DNA of 64,000 nucleotides. Source: Hydractinia symbiolongicarpus (taxonomy: Eukaryota; Cnidaria; Hydrozoa; Anthoathecata; Hydractiniidae). This document shows positions 23,541-38,460 of this stretch, piece by piece. The position numbers and the translations under genes are program-made. Position 1 is the first letter of the stretch. Each line of letters begins with the position of its first letter. The notes under the pieces were generated by a model. It made no database searches. It saw nothing but the letters and a program-made list of their open reading frames with translations, and was not told the DNA's origin. Location of the stretch: contig NC_079876.1 of assembly GCF_029227915.1 (NCBI RefSeq), positions 36,811,828-36,875,827 of the forward strand, in the 5' to 3' direction.

Positions 23541-26500
23541 TGGGCGCTATGGTGGCGCTTCAATTAAAAATTAAGATAAAAAAGTCATTTTTTACTGTGG
23601 GACCAATCTTAGCCGTTATCGCGCGCAGAAGAAATAGCGACAGTTTCAAAAACTACATTTCATTGACTTTTTAACGGTGACAATCCGTTTGAGTTACAAC
23701 CGTTGGGTCACATATTCGTACCAACATGTATTTAGCGATATTCTTAAGGTATTACTAGGTTGCATCGCTTTTAACAGTGAAACGATTGACTGTGGGACTT
23801 AATTGAACTGATTATGGACTGTGACCTTAAAAATGTGAAAGTGGGACAATTGGACTCCCAGATATAACATTCTTCTACATGTGACGTGATTGTCGGAACT
23901 CAGGGATTTCACTGGGCGCTGTGGTAACGCTTCATTTAAAAATTTAGATAAATAATTCATTTTTTCTGTGGGACCCATCCTAGCCCTTATCGCGCGCTGA
24001 AAAAATAGCGACAGTTTCAAAAATTACATTTCATTGTTTTTCTAACGGTATCAATCCTCTTCAGTTACAACGGTTGCGTCACATATTCGTACCAACATGT
24101 ATTTAGCGATATTTTTCTCATATTACTAGGTTGCATCGCTTTTAACAGTGAAACGATTGACTGTGGCACATAATTGAACCGTTTTTAGACTGTGTTCTTA
24201 TAAATGGCATAAGTGAGACAAGTGGATTCCATGAAATAACATTCTTTTTAATTTGACATGATTGTCGGAACTCAGCGATTACACTGGGCGCTGTGGTAGC
24301 GTTTTATTTAAAAATTTAGATAAATAATTCATTTTTTCTGTGGGACAAATTTTAGCCGTTATCGCGCGCTGAAGAAATAGCAACAGTTTCAAAAACTACA
24401 TCTCATTGACTTTCTAACGGTATAAATCCGTTTGAGTTACAACGGTTGAGTCACATATTCGTACCAACATATATTTAGCGATATTTTTCTCATATTACTA
24501 AGTTGTATGGCTTTTAAAAGTGAAACAATTGACTGTGGGACTTAATTGAACTGATTGTGGACTGTGACCTTGTAAATGTTAAAGGGAGACAATTGGACTC
24601 CAAGAAATAACATTCTTCTTTATTTGACATGATTGCCAAAACTCAGCGATTACACTGGGCGCTGTGGTAGCGCTTCAATTAAAAATTAAGATAAAAAAGT
24701 CATTTTTTACTGTGGGACCAATCCTAGCCGTTATCGCGCGCAGAAGAAATAGCGACAGTTTCAAAAACTACATTTCATTGACTTTTTACCGGTGACAGTC
24801 CGTTTGAGTGACAACCGTTTGGTCACATATTCGTACCAACATGTATTTAGCGATATTTTTCCGGTATTACTAGGTTTCATCGCTTTTAGCAGTTAAACGA
24901 TTGACTGTGGGACTTAATTGAACTGATTATGGACTGTGACCTTAAAAATGTGAAAGTGAGACAATTGGACTCCAAGATATAACATTCTTCTTAATTTGAC
25001 GTGATTGTCGGAACTCAGCGATTACACTGGGCGCTGTGGTAACGCTTCAGTTAAAAATTTAGATAAATAATTCATTTTTTCTGTAGGACCCATCCTAGCC
25101 GTTATCAACGCTAAAGAAATAGCGACAGTTTCAAAAACTACATCTCATTGACTTTCTAACGGTATCAATCCGTTTGAGTTACAACGGTTGAGTCACATAT
25201 TCGTAAGAACATGCATTTCGTCCTATTTTTCCCGTATTAATAGGTTGTATGGTTTTTAACAGTGAAACAATTGACTGTGGGACTTAATTAAACTGATTAT
25301 AGACTGTGACCTTAAAAATGTTATAAGTGAGACAAGTGGACTCCAAGGGATAACATTCTTTTTAATTTGACATGATTGCCGGAACTCAGCGATTACACTG
25401 GGCGCTGTGGTAACGCTTCTTTTAAAAATATAGGTAAATAAGTCATTCTTTACTGTGGGACCAATCCTAGCCCTTATCGCGCGCTGAAGAAATAGCGACA
25501 GTTTCAAAAATTACATTTCATTGACTTTCTAACGGTATCAATCCTCTTCAGTTACAACGGTTGCGTCACATATTCGTACCAACATGTATTTAGCGATATT
25601 TTTCTCATATTACTAGGTTACATTGCTTTTAACAGTGAAACGATTGACTGTGGGACTAAATTGAACCGTTTTTAGACTGTGACCTTATAAATGGCATAAG
25701 TGAGACAAGTGGACCCCATGAAATAACATTCTTTTTAATTTAACATGATTGTCGGAACTCAGCGATTACACTGGGCGCTGTCGGAGCGCTTCATTTAAGA
25801 ATTTAGGTAAATAATTCATTTTTTCTGTGGGACAAATCCTAGCCGTTATCGCGCGCTGAAGAAATAGCGACAGTTTCAAAAACTACATCTCATTGACTTT
25901 CTAACGGTATCAATCCGCTTCAGATACAACAGTTGCGTCACATATTCGTACCAACATGTACTTAGCGATATTTTTCTCTTATTACTAGGTTGCATCGCTT
26001 TTAACAGTGAAACGATTGACTGTGGCACAAAATTGAACTGATTTTGGACTGTGACCTTATAAATGTGATAAGTGAGACAATTGGACTCCAAGAAATAACA
26101 GTCTTCTTAATTTGACATGATTGCCGGAACTCAGCGATTACACTGGGCGCTGTGGTAGCGCTTCATTTAAGAATTTAGATAAATAAGTCATTCTTTACAG
26201 TGGGACCAATCTTAGCCGTTATCACGCGCTGAAGAAATAGCGACAGTTTCAAAAACTACATCTCATTGACTTTCTAACGGTATCAATCCGATTGAGTTAC
26301 AACGGTTGTGTCACATATTCGTACAAACATGTTTTTCGTCCTGTTTTTCCCGTATTACCAGGTTGTATGGTTTTTAACAGTGAAACGATTGACTGTGGGA
26401 CTTAATTGAACTGATTATGGACTGTGACCTTAAAAATGTTATAAGTGAGACAAGTGGACTACTAGAAATAAAGTTCTTTTTAATTTGACATGATTGCCGG

Positions 26501-26570
26501 ATCTCAGCGATTACATTGAGCGCTGTGGTAACGCTTCATTTAAAAATTTAGGTAAATAAGTCATTCTTTA
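23200..26570. repeat. Long block repeated at about 59.0-63.4 kb
   Basis: Shared rare words include gaccgtttttagactgtgttctt (about 24180 and 59940), ctccaagggataacattc (25348 and 61106), ctgtgggacaaat and ttctcttattactagg. The offset is about 35760 bp and becomes about 36870 near 26 kb, because the later copy has extra monomers. Confidence 0.6.
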
Positions 26571-29500
26571 CTGTGGGACCAATCCTAGCCGTTATCGCGC
26601 GCTGAAGAAATAGCGACTGTTTCAAAAATTACATTTCAATGACTTTCTAACGGTATCAATCCTCTTCAGTTACAACGGTTGCGTCACATATTCGTACCAA
26701 CATGCATTTAGCGATATTTTTCTCATATTACTAGGTTACATTGCTTTTAACAGTGAAACGATTGACTGTGGGACTAAATTGAACCGATTTTAGACTGTGA
26801 CCTTATAAATGGCATAAGTGAGACAAGTGGACTCCATGAAATAACATTCTTTTTTAATTTGACATGATTTTCGGAACTCAGCGATTTCACTGGGCGCTGT
26901 GGTAGCGCTTCATTTATGAATTTAGATAAATAATTCATTTTTTCTGTGGGACCAATCCTAGCCGTTATGGCGCGCTGAAGAAATAGCGACAGTTTCAAAA
27001 ACTACATCTCATTGACTTTCTAACGGTATCAAACCGTTTGAGTTACAACGGTTGAGTCACATATTCGTACCAACATGCATTTAGCTATATTTTTCTCATA
27101 TTACTAGGTTGCATCGCTTTTAACAGTGAAACGATTGACTGTGGCACATAATTGAACTGATTTTGGACTGTGACCTTATAAATGGCATAAGTGAGACAAG
27201 TGGACTCCATGAAATAACATTCTTTTTTAATTTGACATGATTTTCGGAACTCAGCGATTTCACTGGGCGCTGTGGTAGCGCTTCATTTATGAATTTAGAT
27301 AAATAATTCATTTTTTCTGTGGGACCAATCCTAGCCGTTATGGCGCGCTGAAGAAATAGCGACAGTTTCAAAAACTACATCTCATTGACTTTCTAACGGT
27401 ATCAATCCGTTTGAGTTACAACGGTTGTGTCACATATTCGTACCAACATGTATTTCTTCCTATTTTTTTCCGTATTACTAGGTTGTATGGTTTTTAACAG
27501 TGAAACGATTGACTGTGGGACTTAATTGAACTAAATTTGGACTGTGACCTGATAAATGTGATAAATTAGACAATTGGAGTCCAAGAAATAACATTCTTCT
27601 TAATTTGACATGATTGCCGGAACTCAGCGATTACACTGGGCGCTGTGGTAGCGCTTCATTTAAGAATTTAGATAAATAAGTCATTTTTTACTGTGGGACC
27701 ATTCCTAGCCGCTATCGCGCGCTGAAGAATTAGCGACAGTTACAAAAACTACATTTTATTAACTTTCTAACGGTATCAATCCGCTTTAGTTACAACGGTT
27801 GCGTCACATATTCGTACCAACATGTATTTTGCGATATTTTTCTCATATTACTAGGTTGCATCGCTTTTAAAAGTGAAACGATTGACTGTGGGACTTAATT
27901 GAACTGATTATGGACTGTGACCTTAAAAATGTGAAAGTGAGACAATTGGACTCCAAGATATAACATTCTTCTTAATTAGACGTGATTGTCGGAACTCAGC
28001 GATTACACTCGGCGCTGTGGTAACGCTTCATTTAAAAATTTAGGAAAATAAGTCATTTTTTACTACAGGACTGATCCTAGCCGTTATCGCGCGCTGAAGA
28101 AATAGCGACAGTTTCAAAAACTACATTTCCTTGACTTTCTAACGATATCAATCCGCTGCAGTTGCAATGGTTGCGTCACATAATCGTACCAACATGTATT
28201 TAGCGATTTTATTTTATATTACTAGGTTGCATCGCTTTTAACAGTGAAACGATTGACTGTGGGACTAAATTGAACTGATTTTAGACTGTGACCTTATAAA
28301 TGGTATAAGTGAGACAAGTGGACTCCATGAAATAACATTCTTCTTAATTTGACATGATTGCCGGAACTTAGCGATTACACCGGGCGCTGTGGTAACGCTT
28401 CATTTAAAAATTTAGGTAAATAAGTCATTCTTTACTGTGGGACCAATCCTAGCCGTTATCGCGCGCTGAAGAAATAGCGACTGTTTCAAAAATTACATTT
28501 CAATGACTTTCTAACGGTATCAATCCTCTTCAGTTACAACGGTTGCGTCACATATTCGTACCAACATGCATTTAGCGATATTTTTCTCATATTACTAGGT
28601 TACATTGCTTTTAACAGTGAAACGATTGACTGTGGGACTAAATTGAACCGATTTTAGACTGTGACCTTATAAATGGCATAAGTGAGACAAGTGGACTCCA
28701 TGAAATAACATTCTTTTTTAATTTGACATGATTTTCGGAACTCAGCGATTTCACTGGGCGCTGTGGTAGCGCTTCATTTATGAATTTAGATAAATAATTC
28801 ATTTTTTCTGTGGGACCAATCCTAGCCGTTATGGCGCGCTGAAGAAATAGCGACAGTTTCAAAAACTACATCTCATTGACTTTCTAACGGTATCAAACCG
28901 ATTGAGTTACAACGGTTGAGTCACATATTCGTACCAACATGCATTTAGCTATATTTTTCTCATATTACTAGGTTGCATCGCTATTAACAGTGAAACGATT
29001 GACTGTGGCACATAATTGAACTGATTTTGGACTGTGACCTTATAAATGTGATAAGTGAGACAATTGGACTTCAAGAAATAACAGTCTTCTTAATTTGACA
29101 TAATTGCCGAAACTCAGCGATTACACTGGGCGCTGTGGTAGCGCTTCTTCTAAGAATTTAGATAAATAAGTCAGTCTTTACAGTGGGACCAATCCTAGCC
29201 GTTATAGCGCGCTGAAGAAATAGCGACAGTTTCAAAAACTAAATTTCATTGTCTTTCTAACAGTATCAATCCGTTTGAGTTACAACGGTTGTGTCACATA
29301 TTCGTACCAACATGTATTTCTTCCTATTTTTTTCCGTATTACTAGGTTGTATGGTTTTTAACAGTGAAACGATTGACTGTTGGACTTAATTGAACTAAAT
29401 TTGGACTGTGACCTGATAAATGTGATAAATTAGACAATTGGAGTCCAAGAAATAACATTCTTCTTAATTTGACATGATTGCCGGAACTCAGCGATTACAC

Positions 29501-30300
29501 TGGGCGCTGTGGTAGCGCTTCATTTAAGAATTTAGATAAATAAGTCATTTTTTACTGTGGGACCATTCCTAGCCGCTATCGCGCGCTGAAGAATTAGCGA
29601 CAGTTACAAAAACTACATTTTATTAACTTTCTAACGGTATCAATCCGCTTTAGTTACAACGGTTGCGTCACATATTCGTACCAACATGTATTTTGCGATA
29701 TTTTTCTCATATTACTAGGTTGCATCGCTTTTAAAAGTGAAACGATTGACTGTGGGACTTAATTGAACTGATTATGGACTGTGACCTTAAAAATGTGAAA
29801 GTGAGACAATTGGACTCCAAGATATAACATTCTTCTTAATTAGACGTGATTGTCGGAACTCAGCGATTACACTCGGCGCTGTGGTAACGCTTCATTTAAA
29901 AATTTAGGAAAATAAGTCATTTTTTACTACAGGACTGATCCTAGCCGTTATCGCGCGCTGAAGAAATAGCGACAGTTTCAAAAACTACATTTCCTTGACT
30001 TTCTAACGATATCAATCCGCTGCAGTTGCAATGGTTGCGTCACATATTCGTACCAACATGTATTTAGCGATTTTATTTTATATTACTAGGTTGCATCGCT
30101 TTTAACAGTGAAACGATTGACTGTGGGACTAAATTGAACTGATTTTAGACTGTGACCTTATAAATGGTATAAGTGAGACAAGTGGACTCCATGAAATAAC
30201 ATTCTTCTTAATTTGACATGATTGCCGGAACTTAGCGATTACACCGGGCGCTGTGGTAGCGCTTCATTTAAGAATTTAGATAAATAAGTCATTCTTTACA
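26570..30300. repeat. Higher-order duplication, offset 1864 bp (5 monomers)
   Basis: 26570-28420 and 28430-30300 match closely. Both contain tgacatgattttcgg with gttatggcgcgc, ttacaaaaactacattttattaac, and actacaggactgatcc with gctgcagttgcaatgg. A monomer is also tandemly doubled within the first copy (about 26774 and 27147). Confidence 0.8.
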
Positions 30301-30999
30301 GTGGGACCAATCTTAGCCGTTAACACGCACTGAAGAAATAGCGACAGTTTCAAAAACTACATCTCATTGACTTTCTAACGGTATCAATCCGATTGAGTTA
30401 CAACGGTTGAGTCACATATTCGTACCAACATGTATTTCGTCCTTTTTTTCCCGTATTACTAGGTTGTATGGTTTTTAACAGTGAAACGATTGACTGTGGG
30501 ACTTAATTGAACTGATTTTGGACTGTGACCTTAAAAATGTTATAAGTGAGACAAGTGGACTACTAGAAATAAAGTTCTTTTTAATTTGACATGATTGCCG
30601 GAACTCAGCGATTACATTGGGCGCTGTGGTAACGCTTCATTTAAAAATCTAGGTAAATAAGTCATTCTTTACTGTGGGACCAATCCTAGCCGTTATCGCG
30701 CGCTGAAGAAATAGCGACTGTTTCAAAAATTACATTTCAATGACTTTCTAACGGTATCAATCCTCTTCAGTTACAACGGTTGCGTCACATATTCGTACCA
30801 ACATGCATTTAGCGATATTTTTCTCATATTACTAGGTTACATTGCTTTTAACAGTGAAACGATTGACTGTGGGACTAAATTGAACCGATTTTAGACTGTG
30901 ACCTTATAAGTGGCATCAGTGAGACAAGTGGACTCCATGAAATAACATTCTTTTTTAATTTGACATGATTTTCGGAACTCAGCGATTACACTGGGCGCT

Positions 31000-31880
31000 G
31001 TGGTAGCGCTTCATTTAAGAATTTAGATAAATAAGTCATTTTTTCTGTGGGACCAATCCTAGCCGTGATCGCGCGCTGAAGAAATAGCGACAGTTTGAAA
31101 AACTACATTTCATTGTCTTTCTAACAGTATCAATCCGTTTGATATACAACGGTTGAGTCACATATTCGTACCAACATGTATTTCTTCCTATTTTTCCCGT
31201 ATTACTAGGTTGTATGGTTTTTAACAGTGAAACGATTGACTGTGGGACTTAATTGAACTAAATTTGGACTGTGACCTGATAAATGTGATAAATGAGACAA
31301 TTGGAGTCCAAGAAATAACATTCTTCTTAATTTGACATGATTGCCGGAACTCAGCGATTACACTGGGCCCTGTGGTAGCGCTTCATTTAAAAATTTAGAT
31401 TAATAAGTCATTTTTTACTGTGGGACCATTCCTAGCCGCTATCGCGCGCTGATGAATTAGCGACAATTTCAAAAACTACATTTCATTGTCTTTCTAACAG
31501 TATCAATCCGTTTGAGTTACAACGGTTGAGTCACATATTCGTACAAACATGTATTTCTTCCTATTTTTCCCGTATTACTAGGTTGTATGGTTTTTAACAG
31601 TGAAACGATTGACTGTGGGACTTAATTGAACTAAATTTGGACTGTGACCTGATAAATGTGATAAATGAGACAATTGGAGTCCAAGAAATAACATTCTTCT
31701 TAATTTGACATGATTGCCGGAACTCAGCGATTACACTGGGCCCTGTGGTAGCGCTTCATTTAAAAATTTAGATTAATAAGTCATTTTTTACTGTGGGACC
31801 ATTCCTAGCCGCTATCGCGCGCTGAAGATTTAGCGACAGTTTCAAAAACTACATTTTATTAACTTTCTAACGGTATCAAT
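31000..31880. repeat. Tandem monomer doubling (offset 372)
   Basis: Two adjacent monomers share actgggccctgtgg, atttcttcctatttttcccg and ttagattaataagtc, at about 31365 and 31737. This is a recent single-monomer duplication. Confidence 0.6.
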
Positions 31881-33460
31881 CCGCTGCAGTTGCAATGGTT
31901 GCGTCACATATTCGTACCAACATGTATTTAGCGATTTTATTTTATATTACTAGGTTGCATCGCTTTTAACAGTGAAACGATTGACTGTGGGACTAAATTG
32001 AACTGATTTTAGACTGTGACCTTATAAATGGTATAAGTGAGACAAGTGGACTCCATGAAATAACATTCTTCTTAATTTGACATGATTGCCGAAACTCAGC
32101 GATTACATTGGGCGCTATGGTAGCGCTTCAATTAAAAATTAAGAAAAAAAAGTCTTTTTTTTACTGTGGGGCCAATCCTAGCCGTTATCGCGCGCAGAAG
32201 AATTTGCGACAGTTTCAAAAACTACATTTCATTGACTTTCTAACGGTGACAGTCCGTTTGAGTTACAACGGTTGCGTCACATATTCGTACCAACATGTAT
32301 TTTGCGATATTTTTCTCATATTACTAGGTTGCATCGCTTTTCACAGTGAAACGATTGACTGTGGGACTTAATTGAACTGATTATGGACTGTGACCTTAAA
32401 AATGTGAAAGTGAGACAATTGGACTCCAAGATATAACATTCTTCTTAATTAGACGTGATTGTCGGAACTCAGCGATTACACTCGGCGCTGTGGTAACGCT
32501 TCATTTAAAAATTTAGGTAAATAAGTCATTTTTTACTACAGGACCGATCCTAGCCGTTATCGCGCGCTGAAGAAATAACGACAGTTTCAAAAACTACATT
32601 TCCTTGACTTTCTAACGGTATCAATCCGCTGCAGTTGCAATGGTTGCGTCACATATTCGTACCAACATGTATTTAGCGATTTTATTTTATATTACTAGGT
32701 TGCATCGCTTTTAACAGTGAAACGATTGACTGTGGGACTTAATTGAACTGATTATGGACTGTGACCTTAAAAATGTGAAAGTGAGACAATTGGACTTCAA
32801 GATATAACATTCTTCTTAATTAGACGTGATTGTCGGAACTCAGCGATTACACTCGGCGCTGTGGTAACGCTTCATTTAAAAATTTAGGTAAATAAGTCAT
32901 TTTTTACTACAGGACCGATCCTAGCCGTTATCGCGCGCTGAAGAAATAGCGACAGTTTCAAAAACTACATTTCCTTGACTTTCTAACGGTATCAATCCGC
33001 TGCAGTTGCAATGGTTGCGTCACATATTCGTACCAAGATGTATTTAGCGATTTTATTTTATATTACTAGGTTGCATCGCTTTTAACAGTGAAACGATTGA
33101 CTGTGGGACTAAATTGAACTGATTTTAGACTGTGACCTTATAAATGGTATAAGTGAGACAAGTGGACTCCATGAAATAACATTCTTCTTAATTTGACATG
33201 ATTGCCGAAACTCAGCGATTACATTGGGCGCTATGGTAGCGCTTCAATTAAAAATTAAGAAAAAAAAGTCTTTTTTTTACTGTGGGGCCAATCCAAGCCG
33301 TTATCGCGCGCAGAAGAATTTGCGACAGTTTCAAAAACTACATTTCATTGACTTTCTAACGGTGACAGTCCGTTTGAGTTACAACGGTTGGGTCACATAT
33401 TCGTACCAACATGTATTTAGCGATATTTTTCCGGTATTACTAGGTTGCATCGCTTTTAAC
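31880..33460. repeat. Higher-order duplication, offset 1116 bp (3 monomers)
   Basis: The ggcgctatggtagcgcttcaa plus aagaaaaaaaagtcttttttt monomer occurs at about 32110 and 33226. The gctgcagttgcaatgg monomers lie at about 31881, 32626 and 32998. Confidence 0.7.
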
Positions 33461-36400
33461 AGTGAAACGATTGACTGTGAGACTTTATTGAACTGATTAT
33501 GGAGTGTGACCTTAAAAATGTGAAAGTGAGTCAATTGGACTCCAAGATATAACATTCTTCTTAATTTGACGTGATTGTCGGAACTCAGCGATTACACTGG
33601 GCGCTGTGGTAACGCTTCATTTAAAAATTTAGGTAAATAAGTCATTCTCTACTGTGGTACCAATCCTAGCCGTTATCGCGCGCTGAAGAAATTGCGACAG
33701 TTTCAAAAACTACATTTCATTGACTTTCTAACGGTATCAATCCTCTTCAGTTACAACGGTTGCGTCACATATTCGTACCAACATGTATTTAGCGATATTT
33801 TTCTCATATTAATAGGTTGCATTGCTTTTAACAGTGAAACGATTGACTGTGGCACATAATTGAACTGATTTTGGACTGGGACCTTATAAATGTTAAAGGG
33901 AGACAATTGGACTCCTAGAAATAACATTCTTCCTAATTTAACATGATTGCCGAAACTCAGCGATCACACTGGGCGCTGTGGTAACGCTTCATTTAAAAAT
34001 TTAGGTAAATTTGTCATTCTTTACTGTGGGACCAATCCTAGCCGTTATCGCGCGCTGAAGAAATAGCGACAGTTTCAAAAACTACATTTCATTGACTTTC
34101 TAACGGTATCAATCCGCCTCAGTTACAACGGTTGCGTCACATATTCGTACCAACATGTATTTCGTGATATTTTTCCGCTTTTGCTAGGTTGTATGGCTTT
34201 TAACAGTGAAACGATTGACTGTGGGACTTAATTGAACTGATTATGGACTGTGATCTTAAAAATGTGAAAGTGAGACAGTTGGACTCTAAGAAATGACTCT
34301 CTTCTTAATTTGAGTTGATTGCCGAAGCTCAGCGATTACACTGGGCGCTGTGGTAGCGCTTCAATTAAAAATTAAGATAAAAAAGTCATTTTTTACTGTG
34401 GGACCAATCATAGCCGTTATCGCGCGCAGAAGAAATAGCGACGGTTTCAAAAACTACATTTTATTGACTTTCTAACGGTGACAGTCCGTTTGAGTTACAA
34501 CGGTTGGGTCACCTATTCGTACTAACATATATTTAGCGATATTTTTCTGATATTACTAGGTTGCATCGCTTTTAACAATGAAACGATTGACTGTAGCACT
34601 TAATTGGACTAACTTAGGACTGTGACCTGATAAATGTGATAAATGAGACAAATGGAGTCCAGGAATAAACATTCCTCTTAATTTGACATGATTGCCGGAA
34701 CTCACCGATTACACTGTGCGCTATGGTAGCGCTTCATTTAAAAATTTAGATTAATAAGTCATTTTTTACTGCGGAACCATTCCTAGCGGTTATCGCGCGC
34801 TGAAGAAATAGTGCCAGCTTCAAAAACTACATTTCCATGACTTTCTAACGGTGTCAATCCGCTTCAGTTACAACGGTTGTGTCACATATTCGTGCCAACA
34901 TATATTTAGCGATATTTTTCTCATATTACTAGGTTGCATGGTTTTTAACAGTGAAACAATTGACTGTGGGACTTAATTGAACTGATTATGGACTGTGACC
35001 TTATAATTGTTAAAGGGAGACAATTGGACTCCTAGAAATAACATTCTTCCTAATTTAACATGATTGCCGAAACTCAGCGATCACACTGGGCGCTGTGGTA
35101 GAGCTTCAATTAAAAATTAAGATAAAAAAGTCATTTTTTACTGTGGGACCAATCATAGCCGTTATCGCGCGCAGAAGAAATAGCGACGGTTTCAAAAACT
35201 ACATTTTATTGACTTTCTAACGGTGACAGTCCGTTTGAGTTACAACGGTTGGGTCACCTATTCGTACTAACATATATTTAGCGATATTTTTCTGATATTA
35301 CTAGGTTGCATCGCTTTTAACAATGAAACGATTGACTGTAGGACTTAATTGGACTAACTTAGGACTGTGACCTGATAAATGTGATAAATGAGACAAATGG
35401 AGTCCAGGAATTAACATTCCTCTTAATTTGACATGATTGCCGGAACTCAGCGATTACACTGTGCGCTATGGTAGCGCTTCATTTAAAAATTTAGGTAAAT
35501 AAGTCATTTTTTACTACAGGACCGATCCTAGCCGTTATCGCGCGCTGAAGAAATAGCGACAGTTTCAAAAACTACATTTCCTTGACTTTCTAACGGTATC
35601 AATCCACTGCAGTTGCAATGGTTGCGTCACATATTCGTACCAACATGTATTTAGCGATTTTATTTTATATTACTAGGTTGCATCGCTTTTAACAGTGAAA
35701 CGATTGACTGTGGGACTAAATTGAACTGATTTTAGACTGTGACCTTATAAATGGTATAAGTGAGACAAGTGGACTCCATGAAATAACATTCTTCTTAATT
35801 TGACATGATTGCCGAAACTCAGCGATTACATTGGGCGCTATGGTAGCGCTTCAATTAAAAATTAAGATAAAAAAGTCTTTTTTTACTGTGGGGCCAATCC
35901 TAGCCGTTATCGCGCGCAGAAGAATTTGCGACAGTTTCAAAAACTACATTTCATTGACTTTCTAACGGTGACAGTCCGTTTGAGTTACAACGGTTGGGTC
36001 ACATATTCGTACCAACATGTATTTAGCGATATTTTTCCGGTATTACTAGGTTGCATCGCTTTTAACAGTGAAACGATTGACTGTGAGACTTTATTGAACT
36101 GATTATGGAGTGTGACCTTAAAAATGTGAAAGTGAGTCAATTGGACTCCAAGATATAACATTCTTCTTAATTTGACGTGATTGTCGGAACTCAGCGATTA
36201 CACTGGGCGCTGTGGTAACGCTTCATTTAAAAATTTAGGTAAATAAGTCATTCTTTACTGTGGTACCAATCCTAGCCGTTATCGCGCGCTGAAGAAATTG
36301 CGACAGTTTCAAAAACTACATTTCATTGACTTTCTAACAGTATCAATCCTCTTCAGTTACAACGGTTGCGTCACATATTCGTACCAACATGTATTTAGCG

Positions 36401-38460
36401 ATATTTTTCTCATATTAATAGGTTGCATTGCTTTTAACAGTGAAACGATTGACTGTGGCACATAATTGAACTGATTTTGGACTGTGACCTTATAAATGTT
36501 AAAGGGAGACAATTGGACTCCTAGAAATAACATTCTTCCTAATTTAACATGACTGCCGAAACTCAGCGATCACACTGGGCGCTGTGGTAACGCTTCATTT
36601 AAAAATTTAGGTAAATTTGTCATTCTTTACTGTGGGACCAATCCTAGCCGTTATCGCGCGCTTAAGAAATAGCAACAGTTTCAAAAACTACATTTCATTG
36701 ACCTTCTAACGGTATCAATCCGCCTCAGTTACAACGGTTGCGTCACATATTCGTACCAACATGTATTTCGTGATATTTTTCCGCTATTGCTAGGTTGTAT
36801 GGCTTTTAACAGTGAAACGATTGACTGCGGGACTTAATTGAACTGATTATGGACTGTGATCTTAAAAATGTGAAAGTGAGACAATTGGACTCTAAGAAAT
36901 GACTCTCTTCTTAATTTGAGTTGATTGCCGAAGCTCAGCGATTACACTGGGCGCTGTGGTAGCGCTTCAATTAAAAACTAAGATAAGAAAGTCATTTTTT
37001 ACTGTGGGACCAATCATAGCCGTTATCGCGCGCTGAAGAAATAGCGACGGTTTCAAAAACTATATTTTATTGACTTTCTAACGGTGACAGTCCGTTTGAG
37101 TTACAACGGTTGGGTCACCTATTCGTACTAACATATATTTAGCGATATTTTTCTGATATTACTAGGTTGCATCGCTTTTAACAATGAAACGATTGACTGT
37201 AGGACTTAATTGGACTAACTTAGGACTGTGACCTGATAAATGTGATAAATGAGACAAATGGAGTCCAGGAATAAACATTCCTCTTAATTTGACATGATTG
37301 CCGGAACTCACCAATTACACTGTGCGCTATGGTAGCGCTTCATTTAAAAATTTAGATTAATAAGTCATTTTTTACTGCGGAACCATTCCTAGCGGTTATC
37401 GCGCGCTGAAGAAATAGTGCCAGCTTCAAAAACTACATTTCCATGACTTTCTAACGGTGTCAATCCGCTTCAGTTACAATGGTTGCGTCACATATTCCTA
37501 CCAACATGTATTTAGCGATATTTTTCTCATATTAATAGGTTGCATTGCTTTTAACAGTGAAACGATTGACTGTGGCACATAATTGAACTGATTTTGGACT
37601 GTGACCTTATAAATGTTAAAGGGAGACAATTGGACTCCTAGAAATAACATTCTTCCTAATATAACATGATTGCCGAAACTCAGCGATCACACTGGGCGCT
37701 GTGGTAACGCTTCATTTAAAAATTTAGGTAAATTTGTCATTCTTTACTGTGGGACCAATCCTAGCCGTTATCGCGCGCTGAAGAAATAGCGACAGTTTCA
37801 CAAACTACATTTCGTTGACTTTCTAACGGTATCAATCCGCCTCAGTTACAACGGTTGCGTCACATATTCGTACCAACATGTATTTCGTGATATTTTTCCG
37901 CTATTGCTAGGTTGTATGGCTTTTAACAGTGAAACGATTGACTGTGGGACTTAATTGAACTTATTATGGACTGTGATCTTAAAAATGTGAAAGTGAGGCA
38001 ATTGGCCTCTAAGAAATGACTCTCTTCTTAATTTGATTTGATTGCCGAAGCTCAGCGATTACACTGGGCGCTGTGGTAGCGCTTCAATTAAAAATTAAGA
38101 TAAAAAAGTCATTTTTTACTGTGGGACCAATCATAGCCGTTATCGCGCGCAGAAGAAATAGCGACGGTTTCAAAAACTACATTTTATTGACTTTCTAACG
38201 GTGACAGTCCGTTTGAGTTACAACGGTTGGGTCACCTATTCGTACTAACATATATTTAGCGATATTTTTCTGATATTACTAGGTTGCATCGCTTTTAACA
38301 ATGAAACGATTGACTGTAGGACTGAATTGGACTAACTTAGGACTGTGACCTGATAAATGTGATAAATGAGACAAATGGAGTCCAGGAATAAACATTCCTC
38401 TTAATTTGACATGATTGCCGGAACTCACCGATTACACTGTGCGCTATGGTAGCGCTTCAT
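33220..38460. repeat. Higher-order duplication, offset ~2607 bp (7 monomers), plus a 1117-bp repeat
   Basis: 33226 matches 35833 and continues through 34343 matching 36949 (gactctcttcttaatttgag word). A third occurrence of that word follows 1117 bp later (about 38066). Shared words include ggagtgtgacc, tgagtcaattggac, ggtaaatttgtcattc, ccgctattgc and cctattcgtactaac. Confidence 0.7.

Noticed and set aside
23799-29000. Recurrent minus-strand frames of 66-83 codons (MKLSLFLQRAITARIGPT type) at 23799, 25256, 26774, 27120, 28638, and similar ones at 44249, 48353, 60437, 61931
   Set aside because: They fall on the same monomer region each time and are open only in variants lacking a stop. Neighbouring monomers are closed by stops and indels, and copies are identical only where the DNA was duplicated.
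32108-33496. Plus-strand frames of 87 and 90 codons (MGAMVALQLKIKKKK) at 32108 and 33224, and a relative at 60426
   Set aside because: Same satellite region opened by small indels, and duplicated by the 1116-bp unit. No conservation across the array.
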